NCBI GenBank assembly: GCA_947259485.1 | Contig: CAMYLU010000015.1 | Location: forward strand, 1 to 64,000 | Source: an uncultured Gammaproteobacteria bacterium | GTDB taxonomy: Bacteria > Pseudomonadota > Gammaproteobacteria > GCA-001735895 | DNA length: 64,000 nt | Reading direction: 5' to 3' | In this document: positions 57,267-64,000 of the stretch, in pieces | Position numbering within the stretch: position 1 is the first letter of the stretch | How the letters are laid out: the number at the start of each line of letters is the position of its first letter | Made by a program: the position numbers and the translations under genes | Notes under the pieces: generated by a model | What the model was told of the DNA's origin: nothing | Seen by the model: only the letters and a program-made list of their open reading frames with translations | Databases searched by the model: none

Positions 57267-58514
57267 ATGCAGAACAATTCCACGGCACTCGACCACTCGG
57301 TTTTGAAACGTATCAGAAACCTGGCGCTATTCAACGACAAGCAGCTCAACAGCCTGGCGGCCAGGCTTGAACCAAAAATGGCCGCGCCAAAGCAGCGCAT
57401 AATCGGCCTGGGCGACCTGGGTGATTACAGCCTGTACCTGTTGAGCGGCGAAGCCATCAGTCGTGACGGTGACGGAAACGAACGCAAGATGGGTTCAGCA
57501 AGCGATGATGACCTGGAGCCGATCGCACATATCCGCCCGAGCCTTTATGAAATCGAGACGGTCTCGCCTACGAAATACCTGGAGATCCCCAACGACCTGT
57601 TGACCGAGTTGTCCCTGGTTGAGGAGCCGGAAACTACCGAAATGGAAGTCGAAATAATTGAGCAATCGGAGGCTGCTAATCAACTGACCGTCAGTCTCTG
57701 TACCGATATCAGCAGCGGCAATATTTCGCTGCCGACATTACCGGATGTCGTACAAAAAATCCAAAAGGTATTTGCCGACGACAACTACGATGTCGCCAAG
57801 GTTACCGGGCTCATCCAGTCTGATCCTTCGATAACTGCCAAGTTGCTGAAAACGGCCAACAGCGCATTATATCGTGGCAGCGAGCCTATCGAGACCCTGC
57901 AACAAGCTATCGTACGCATGGGGATGGATGTAATTAAAAAGCAGATCATGATTTACGCGGCTTCTGAATTGTTCGAGTCCAAATCAAATAGTATGCAAAA
58001 TCGCATGCAGTCGTTGTGGAAGAATTGTCGCAAACTTTCGGCTTACAGCCGGCTGCTTGCCAGCAGGTCGGGAAGCTTCGATCCTGAAATGGCCCAGATG
58101 GCAGGATTGATAAGCGACCTGGGGATAATCGCGATACTGGATTACGCGCAGTCGCACAGTGACCTTTATGGCGACGATGATGCGCTCGATCAGACCATTT
58201 GTTCACTGCATTCCCAGATTAACGGAATGTTGCTCTACCAATGGAGCCTGGGTGATGAGATCGTTACTGTCGGTGAAGAGTCTCGTAAATGGTTTCGCAA
58301 CCATCGCGACGAAGCCGACCTGTGTGACCTGGTTCTGGTAGCTCGCTATTACAGTCTTCTGGGAACAGCTTCAGAAAAGACTTTGCCAGCGCTTTCTAAA
58401 ATGCCGGCTTTCCTGAAGCTAAAGCTGGAATTCAGTGCCGAAGAAAGTGAAAGCTTTATCGAAGAGTCCAAGGCTGAAGTCGCGGCAGTCGAAAGTATGC
58501 TTGGATCGATATAA
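57267..58514 (+). CDS. HDOD-domain protein with degenerate cyclic-nucleotide-like domain
   Basis: 415 residues. The first 120 residues resemble a cNMP-binding sensor fold that has lost its phosphate cassette. The rest is an HDOD domain (ISLPTLPDVVQKIQKVFAD, SDPSITAKLLKTANSALYRG), but the HD motif reads SDLG instead of HD-G, so it is probably not a phosphodiesterase; a protein-interaction signalling role is more likely. Followed by a second HDOD gene 101 bases on. Confidence 0.8.
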   Translation: MQNNSTALDHSVLKRIRNLALFNDKQLNSLAARLEPKMAAPKQRIIGLGDLGDYSLYLLSGEAISRDGDGNERKMGSASDDDLEPIAHIRPSLYEIETVSPTKYLEIPNDLLTELSLVEEPETTEMEVEIIEQSEAANQLTVSLCTDISSGNISLPTLPDVVQKIQKVFADDNYDVAKVTGLIQSDPSITAKLLKTANSALYRGSEPIETLQQAIVRMGMDVIKKQIMIYAASELFESKSNSMQNRMQSLWKNCRKLSAYSRLLASRSGSFDPEMAQMAGLISDLGIIAILDYAQSHSDLYGDDDALDQTICSLHSQINGMLLYQWSLGDEIVTVGEESRKWFRNHRDEADLCDLVLVARYYSLLGTASEKTLPALSKMPAFLKLKLEFSAEESESFIEESKAEVAAVESMLGSI

Positions 58515-58615
58515 AGGAGTCGTTTTTACAACACCATGGCAATGCCCTGGACGGTGTGAAATTAGACTGCAACAGTAATCGATATTTTGTTTCAAATAGA
58601 ATATTAAGGATAAAA

Positions 58616-59539
58616 ATGCTGGAACCTCTACTTAAACAGGCAGGTGAGCTACCTTCACTTCCCGAGGTCTATATCAGGGTAACTGAACTGCTTGAGACTG
58701 AAAGCTCAACCGGCATAAAAATCGGAGAAGCGGTTCAGTCCGATCCCGCATTAACCGCCAGAATCCTGAAACTGATCAACAGCGCCTACTACGGATTGCA
58801 AAATCCGGTTACCTCCATCCCCCAGGCCGTAACCTTACTGGGTCGCCAGCAGTTACGACAAGTCCTGGTGGGTTCCGTATTAGCCGGCGTTTTTAAAGAT
58901 TTTGATATCACCGAGTTTCCGCTAAGGGACTTCTGGCAACATAGTATAAAAACCGCGATTATCGGCAGGCAACTGGCGATGCAAAATGCACGTGTCATCG
59001 ATCACGAGGCTTTCTTCACGGCGGGGCTGTTGCATGACATCGGATGGCTGGTAATCGCAAAAGTGAATCCGGGCTCTTACATCCAGATCACCGAACTTGC
59101 GAGAACCGAAAACAAGGATGTCATCCAGGTCGAAATCGAAAAACTGGGGGTTTCACACATCGATGTCGGGGTTGCGTTACTGGATAAATGGGGCATTCCA
59201 GGTCTGATTACCCAATGCGTTAAAAGACACCACGATAACGATCACAATGGGCAAATAGCGGTTGAAACCAGCATTGTATATTTGGCGAATAAATTGAGCC
59301 GGCTTGACCTGAGTAATCTCGATGAAGAAGAAGAGGAAGAAGATGTGGTAGCGAATATCCTGTCGACAATTCCGAACTGGGAAAAATCGAAGTGCACATC
59401 GGAGCAAATTGCAATCGCCTGCCGCCTGGCCGACGAACAGTGGTTCGAAGTAATGGAGTCTCTCGGAATGGTTGACCTCGATATCGATGAAGATTTAGAA
59501 GAAACCTACCTGTTCCAAACCGATATCGCGAGACAGTAA
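58616..59539 (+). CDS. HDOD-domain signalling protein
   Basis: 307 residues from the ATG at 58616 with AAGGA before it. HDOD fold with PSLPEVYIRVTELLE, SDPALTARILKLINSAYYG and an intact TAGLLHDIGWLVIA, then an acidic low-complexity stretch (DEEEEEEDVV). HDOD proteins act in signalling linked to motility and chemotaxis. Paired with the preceding HDOD gene, of which it may be a duplicate that kept the HD residues. Confidence 0.85.
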   Translation: MLEPLLKQAGELPSLPEVYIRVTELLETESSTGIKIGEAVQSDPALTARILKLINSAYYGLQNPVTSIPQAVTLLGRQQLRQVLVGSVLAGVFKDFDITEFPLRDFWQHSIKTAIIGRQLAMQNARVIDHEAFFTAGLLHDIGWLVIAKVNPGSYIQITELARTENKDVIQVEIEKLGVSHIDVGVALLDKWGIPGLITQCVKRHHDNDHNGQIAVETSIVYLANKLSRLDLSNLDEEEEEEDVVANILSTIPNWEKSKCTSEQIAIACRLADEQWFEVMESLGMVDLDIDEDLEETYLFQTDIARQ

Positions 59540-59916
59540 TAATATTGTCGTAACTCCTTATCCTCCCGCAGCACATAAGCGGATAACAAGAAAAACATCG
59601 CCACTGACAGCAAAACCTCATAAAGCATTATGAAAGTATGGTGTTATTTTGTCGTTTCGGTCGCACAAGATACCCGTCGGCTAGCATTAATTTCTAGTCA
59701 GGGGCGTGTAAGTCAAGTATCCCGTTGCTGTCTTTTTTAAAGAAAACCTCAGCAGAAAACCATCCCGCAGCAACATTTCAGTAATTAAACATTTAACCCA
59801 TACAGGGGATGTCGCCATATTAATGCCTTGTTATGCTTTTCTGGTATTAATGCGGATGCACCGGATTGAAAATGAGGCCATGGCTGGCCGCTACAATTTA
59901 GGCAGATTCAAAATAG
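59540..59916. other. intergenic region
   Basis: About 380 bases with no convincing gene, AT-rich in the middle. A 35-codon frame from 59629 is too short and has no binding site. No terminator with a clear T run is seen. Confidence 0.45.
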
Positions 59917-60150
59917 ATGAACGAAGAAATAACTTTACCGGGAACAGCAAGAAGCGACAACACTGATGCTACTGACAATAGCCTGATTACTGATTTTACG
60001 CAGGTAGTCAGCTGTGTCGTCGGTAAAGATCGGGCCGAACGCAGGCAGCAGAAAATACGAGATGAACTTGTTCGACAATACTTTGGTACTGATCGCAGTG
60101 AGGTTTCCTCTTTAAAGTCCTCGTTTAAAAAACTGTTCAGCTTTAACTAG
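59917..60150 (+). CDS. hypothetical protein
   Basis: 77 residues without signal peptide or membrane segment. Thr/Asp-rich start (TLPGTARSDNTDATDNSLIT), then a helical basic part (VGKDRAERRQQKIRDELVRQ) that ends in KKLFSFN. No family recognised. Weak ribosome binding site. It could be a small regulatory protein. Confidence 0.5.
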   Translation: MNEEITLPGTARSDNTDATDNSLITDFTQVVSCVVGKDRAERRQQKIRDELVRQYFGTDRSEVSSLKSSFKKLFSFN

Positions 60151-60330
60151 TTAAACTGATTTGATCCCGGATTACTAAATTTTATTCCATTCTGCACTCC
60201 CCGGAAAAAAGCACTACCGACTTCCTTATTGCTTAAACATTCCCGTCCCGCTTGCACAAACCGGTTGCAGGGTTGTCGCTGGCAGAGGACGTCGCTAGTT
60301 GATCCTCGCTAATAAATCGTGAATCAGTAA

Positions 60331-60357
60331 TTGACAAAAAATTCTCCAACATGGAGA
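60331..60357. promoter_or_regulatory. possible operator dyad upstream of the dehydrogenase gene
   Basis: TTGACA (60331-60336) is followed by the dyad TCTCC-AACAT-GGAGA (60343-60357), the layout of MerR-type promoters where an operator lies between -35 and -10. No good -10 is seen at the right distance. Confidence 0.25.
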
Positions 60358-60400
60358 GTGTGCCCAGGCAGGCTCAGGCAGCGGTTTTTGGAGATTTCAC

Positions 60401-61405
60401 ATGCGCACTTATGAAATAGTATCAAGCAGCGGTGTCGATGCGCTTGCCCTGAACGAAAGGCAATCACCGCAACCGGGGTCGAGTGAAATACTTGTTAGCA
60501 TCCGAGCCTCATCCATAAATTATCGTGATCTCTCGACAATTGAAGACCCCGTTTCACGAGGTATCGAGTACCCGCTGATCCCGAATTCTGACGGTGCCGG
60601 CGAGGTGATCGGTGTCGGTACAGAAGTCTCCCGGTTTGAAATCGGAGACCGGGTTGCTGGATGTTTCTTCCAGAACTGGTCGGACGGGTGCATATCAGCT
60701 GAAGCCATGGCCAGCGCAATGGGTGGTTCGGTTGATGGTGTCCTCTCCGAACAGGTGGTGCTTAACGAAGCCGGTGCGGTGCACATTCCCGCCCATATGT
60801 CATTTGAAGAAGCATCGACACTTCCTTGTGCCGGGTTGACTGCCTGGAACTGCCTGGTTGAACAGGGTGGCCTCAGGGCAGGCAACACGGCATTGTTTCT
60901 TGGCACCGGTGGTGTATCAATCATCGGTTTGCAGATTGCAAAAATGATGGGCGCGCGGGCAATAGTTACGTCATCCAGTGATGAAAAATTGACCCGTGCC
61001 AGGGAGCTGGGCGCAGATGAATTGATCAACTATCGCCAGAACCCTGCTTGGGAAAAACAAGTCCTTGAAATGACCAATGGTATTGGTGTCGATGTGACCA
61101 TTGAGACCGGCGGTGGCGGGACCCTGGAGAAAACAATGGAGGCTACCCGGATCGGCGGTACTATCAGTTTGATCGGAGTTCTGACAGGCGGCGCGATTAA
61201 TCCCACCACCGTGATGCGAAAATCAATCCGCCTGCAAGGTGTCTATGTTGGCAACCGTCGGATGTTCGAAGACATGAACGCGGCCTTCGCTTTAAACAAG
61301 ATACACCCGGTTATTGACCGGGTATTTGATTTTGATGATGCACGCTCCGCCTATCACGCAATGCGAGCTGCAGGGCATTTTGGAAAGCTGGTCGTAAAGG
61401 TTTAA
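60401..61405 (+). CDS. medium-chain NAD(P)-dependent dehydrogenase
   Basis: 334 residues. MDR fold: NYRDLSTIEDPVSRGIEYPL, SDGAGEVIGVGTEV, the GTGGVSIIGLQIAKMMGA nucleotide-binding loop, and VYVGNRRMFEDMNAA. The cysteines that bind catalytic zinc are absent, placing it with quinone oxidoreductase-like enzymes. Substrate unknown. A dyad upstream may be its control site. Confidence 0.85.
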   Translation: MRTYEIVSSSGVDALALNERQSPQPGSSEILVSIRASSINYRDLSTIEDPVSRGIEYPLIPNSDGAGEVIGVGTEVSRFEIGDRVAGCFFQNWSDGCISAEAMASAMGGSVDGVLSEQVVLNEAGAVHIPAHMSFEEASTLPCAGLTAWNCLVEQGGLRAGNTALFLGTGGVSIIGLQIAKMMGARAIVTSSSDEKLTRARELGADELINYRQNPAWEKQVLEMTNGIGVDVTIETGGGGTLEKTMEATRIGGTISLIGVLTGGAINPTTVMRKSIRLQGVYVGNRRMFEDMNAAFALNKIHPVIDRVFDFDDARSAYHAMRAAGHFGKLVVKV

Positions 61406-61409
61406 TGCC

Positions 61410-61580
61410 ATGAACTGGTTGGAGGCTTTGCGTTACCTGGTAACAATACTGGGTTTCCCAATCGCTATTCTCGTTTTTATTTACCAGCATAGAAGACGTC
61501 TCGATAATGAAGAAAACAAACTCCACCGACACCTTCTTAATTCAGCGAATTGTGAGCAGGTATTCCGCTACCGGGATTGA
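61410..61580 (+). CDS. 56-residue single-pass membrane peptide
   Basis: Short frame with AAAGG nine bases before the ATG. One membrane helix (LVTILGFPIAILVFIYQ) followed by a basic stretch (HRRRLDNEENKLHRHL). It looks like the N-terminus of a longer membrane-protein family that starts this way but whose cytoplasmic part is missing here, so it may be a truncated remnant. Confidence 0.45.
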   Translation: MNWLEALRYLVTILGFPIAILVFIYQHRRRLDNEENKLHRHLLNSANCEQVFRYRD

Positions 61581-61582
61581 AA

Positions 61583-62815
61583 TTAAAAACGCCAACTGTA
61601 ATAAAGTTCGGCTCGCGATGCATCAAATGATTCAGAGCTGTCTTTGTCTTCAATATCCAGGGAGGTGTAACTTAGCCCCCAGCCAGCCAGCTCACTGTCG
61701 CCGACATTCTCCAAATACACTACCACACCATTTGCGGCATCGTATTCGATAGTGGAATCATCTTCGAGCGTCGCCCCATCATGAACAACAACACCAATCC
61801 CGAAAATAAATGGATTCGAGCGATATTGATAAGCCAATTGCAAATAGACATCTTGCAACGTCGAGTCTTCCGTAAAACCGTATTGAAGACCGAGCCCTAC
61901 GCGATAGCCACCACCAAATTGATACATTTGTTCATAACCCAGACGCGCATGAGCACCAGCCCCTGCAGGGTCGTAGGAACCATCTTCATAAACCAGCTTA
62001 TCCCCACCGTAAGCGTAACCAAGACTTACCAGATAATTACTTTCTGTGCGCACGAAAGATGCCGAGATCTCCTGTGGTGTTTCGGGTTCGGGTTCGGGTT
62101 CAGGTTCAACCACCGGGACAGCCTTGACGACCGGGGCAGGCTCAACAAGCTTTGGCGGTGGTTTGGGAGTAGCATCGACCGGCGCATCTTTTGGAATGAC
62201 ATAATCAGGCAGTTTCAGAACGACACCAACGGCCATTTTATTGGCGCCATTGGCAAAAATAGCGGGATTCAGCTTGATGATATCCTGCCTTAAACGGGCC
62301 TGCTTATTGCCGTTCCCCGGATAAACTGCGCGACCGATTGCATACAGTGTATCGCCGCGCTTCACTTTCCATTCAGTGCCCTTGACTACTGATCTTCCCT
62401 GAATTTCGGTCCCTGGCTGAGCCGAGGCTGCCGTGACTGGTTTAACGGCTTTTTTACTTTCACTCTGAATTGGAGCAGCTTTCGGTGCCTTAAGTTGGTC
62501 TGAATTATCGGTTGTGGGAGGGGGCGCAGGATCGACTATCTGACAGTCTGGCAAATTACACCGCCGTATACAGGTCCGTGCATCGAACACGGTGATGTTA
62601 CTGTCGCCGTCAGGATCACGGGGATCGCGTGATCCATCCGCCGGTGTATCGCGTGCACTGATGATCAGACTGATATCGAGGCGATCCACGTCGCCATCTG
62701 TATCGACATCGCAAACGGCAGCCTCTGCCAAACTGGAGAACCCCATTAATAGACACGAAAGCGTGCCTACTACAAACCCGCTTTGGAAACTCGTATTGCT
62801 AAAATTACATGTCAT
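61583..62815 (-). CDS. secreted dockerin / LysM-FimV / outer-membrane barrel protein
   Basis: 410 residues from the ATG at 62815 (a GTG at 62854 is possible; neither has a good binding site). Signal peptide to about residue 33. Then two EF-hand-like calcium loops, DVDTDGDVDRLD (36-47) and DPDGDSNITVFDA (67-79), as in type I dockerins; a proline-rich linker; a FimV/LysM core (EWKVKRGDTLYAIG to GVVLKLPDYV, 148-206); a Pro-Glu repeat (EPEPEPEPETP, 238-248); and a barrel from about 250 ending in SWRF. I know of no named family with this order. Confidence 0.75.
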   Translation of the reverse strand: MTCNFSNTSFQSGFVVGTLSCLLMGFSSLAEAAVCDVDTDGDVDRLDISLIISARDTPADGSRDPRDPDGDSNITVFDARTCIRRCNLPDCQIVDPAPPPTTDNSDQLKAPKAAPIQSESKKAVKPVTAASAQPGTEIQGRSVVKGTEWKVKRGDTLYAIGRAVYPGNGNKQARLRQDIIKLNPAIFANGANKMAVGVVLKLPDYVIPKDAPVDATPKPPPKLVEPAPVVKAVPVVEPEPEPEPETPQEISASFVRTESNYLVSLGYAYGGDKLVYEDGSYDPAGAGAHARLGYEQMYQFGGGYRVGLGLQYGFTEDSTLQDVYLQLAYQYRSNPFIFGIGVVVHDGATLEDDSTIEYDAANGVVVYLENVGDSELAGWGLSYTSLDIEDKDSSESFDASRAELYYSWRF

Positions 62816-63275
62816 TTTTAATTGTTTAATTGCTAAATTATATTCCCAACTCACACCAGAGTGAGCTTCTCGGTTAGGTCATAAATCGATGCTGATTTGA
62901 AAGTTCTGGGCGTTAGTTTTCACCATAGCAGACACCTGGACTGGGCCAGGCAAGGTCTGAAAACAGCTTTTGTAAACCAGCGAATAGATAGCATGTCTCC
63001 TGTCTAAGTGCCGTCGGTTGCTTGCGGGCCAAAATAGTCGTTGTTGAAATTTGTGGGCCTGTGTTGCCTGCTTTAATCATAAAGAAAAATCTCTTAACCG
63101 TCATCGCTTTAAGTATCAGTTTTACGCCGAATTAAACGATATCCCGACAAAATCCGGTTTTAATTTGATACATTTGAATTTTCGAGAAAACAAACCATGT
63201 TCTAAAGCCTCTTATACCGGTTAAAATAGTCAACCAGAACCTGTTCGCTGTCACGTTTACGAGGACAATACGCCT
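62816..63275. other. intergenic region with left half of the dispersed repeat
   Basis: About 460 bases without a gene. A left arm and first decamer of the dispersed repeat (62873-62936) are present, the second decamer is not. The rest is AT-rich. Confidence 0.5.
62873..62936. repeat. dispersed intergenic repeat, copy E (left half only)
   Basis: GTTAGGTCATAAATCG (62873-62888), then AGCAGACACC at 62927-62936, exactly 54 bases further, as in copy B. The second decamer expected 45 bases on is not seen. Confidence 0.5.
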
Positions 63276-64000
63276 GTGCCCCACTCTACCTACCTTCCCG
63301 AAAAGATGGGTTCAGCCTCGGTTGCACCAAGCGGTAGTTTTGAAGCTGGCTCGTTCCAGGAATTCACCCTCACTTATACCGCGGGCTATTTTGGAATCGA
63401 CGATACCGGGTCACTCAAAATAGTGCATCGTTTTGCGTCGGACATGGGCAAACCCCAGTTTGACAAACCCGATGCTGCCAATTATGTCACCGCCGAAGCC
63501 ACTAACGGGGCCGTTTTACATATCGAGTACGACATGAAGCGAAATATCCGTCCCTGGGACAAGACCCTTTACATTAAGGTAGTGCGGGGATTTTTGCGCG
63601 AGGGTGATCAGATCATTGTGCGTTTCGGTGATCGACGCGAAGGCTCACCCGGCATGCGGATCCAGACCTTTTGTGAGAAAACTTTCGAATTCAAGGTGCT
63701 GGTCGATGCGATAGCAACCTACAACTATGTTGAACTGCCGCATCAGCCCGAGATCGAGATCGTGCCTGGCCCACCCGTCCTCTTTAAAGCGATATTACCG
63801 ACGATGCGGCAGCAACACGACAGTTTCCGGCTTTGCCTCAAGGGCGAAGACCGCTGGGGCAATCCATCGAATCTTGGTGACCTGAAGCTGAAGTTACGCG
63901 CCAATATGATCGTCGATGGCCTGCCTGATTCGGTCACTTTTGAAGTCGGCAAATTCACACGGGTTCTCGAAAATCTGAATGTTGCCGAGGCTGGTGATTT
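63276..64000 (+). CDS. DUF3604-like protein, 5' part (cut by window edge)
   Basis: The frame from the GTG at 63276 stays open for 241 codons to the window edge, with GAGGA eleven bases upstream; an ATG at 63306 is an alternative. The product (SFEAGSFQEFTLTYTAGYFG, then DMKRNIRPWDKTLYIKVVRG, EGDQIIVRFGDRREGSPGMR) matches the N-terminal region I associate with DUF3604 proteins, large enzymes of unknown role with a PHP-like metal centre further on. The metal site would lie beyond the window. Confidence 0.6.
   Translation, partial: MPHSTYLPEKMGSASVAPSGSFEAGSFQEFTLTYTAGYFGIDDTGSLKIVHRFASDMGKPQFDKPDAANYVTAEATNGAVLHIEYDMKRNIRPWDKTLYIKVVRGFLREGDQIIVRFGDRREGSPGMRIQTFCEKTFEFKVLVDAIATYNYVELPHQPEIEIVPGPPVLFKAILPTMRQQHDSFRLCLKGEDRWGNPSNLGDLKLKLRANMIVDGLPDSVTFEVGKFTRVLENLNVAEAGD

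Overview
The window looks like the chromosome of a free-living, probably marine, Gammaproteobacterium. The evidence is gene order: hflD next to mnmA and nudJ, the cspD-clpS-clpA-infA block, the fabD-fabG-acpP-fabF-mltG-tmk-holB-pilZ-tatD block, and a ppsA/ppsR divergent pair are all arrangements known from Gammaproteobacteria. The species cannot be named from this sequence. I see no rRNA, tRNA, CRISPR array, transposase or prophage.

Region by region. 1-6.4 kb is an accessory stretch of small secreted proteins (ankyrin lipoprotein, outer-membrane barrel, DUF2846 lipoprotein, Ig-repeat lipoprotein, YciI-like, universal stress protein, secreted protein). It is separated by AT-rich gaps carrying copies of one dispersed intergenic repeat. 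6.8-12.3 kb holds a GYD protein, a degenerate CsrA with a Sel1 protein, DUF2889, an EamA transporter, an agmatinase-family enzyme divergent from peptide deformylase, and a single-domain formyltransferase overlapping the deformylase gene. 12.7-19.7 kb is metabolic and envelope housekeeping: bioA, fumC, slt, a GST and class I fructose-bisphosphate aldolase. At 20.0-21.2 kb lies a fusion of a HisA-like barrel, with its catalytic aspartates replaced, to a nucleoside 2-deoxyribosyltransferase-like domain; this is the most unusual gene in the window.

22.0-30.3 kb holds a tyrosine phosphatase, then a tight six-gene run on the minus strand (ppsA, MBL hydrolase, nudJ, a previously uncalled 46-residue secreted peptide, mnmA, hflD), then ppsR and icd. 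30.5-41.6 kb is core protein quality control, translation initiation, fatty-acid synthesis and replication: cspD, clpS, clpA, infA, fabD, fabG, acpP, fabF, mltG, tmk, holB, pilZ, tatD. 41.7-48.5 kb is a complete MoxR/Bat operon (moxR, DUF58, DUF4381, two VWA proteins, batD).

48.5-57.1 kb is catabolic and all on the minus strand: fadI-fadJ for fatty-acid beta-oxidation, then a large FAD/GcvT demethylating dehydrogenase, an MttB-family methyltransferase without visible pyrrolysine, and a PhnD-like binding protein. Together these suggest use of methylated amines such as glycine betaine or its products. 57.3-64 kb has two HDOD signalling proteins, a medium-chain dehydrogenase, a secreted dockerin-LysM/FimV-barrel protein and the start of a DUF3604-like protein cut by the window edge.

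Genes in the housekeeping blocks are closely packed, with 1-4 base stop/start overlaps typical of translational coupling. Starts given here were often moved inward from the longest open frame to a better ribosome binding site or to the family's usual N-terminus.
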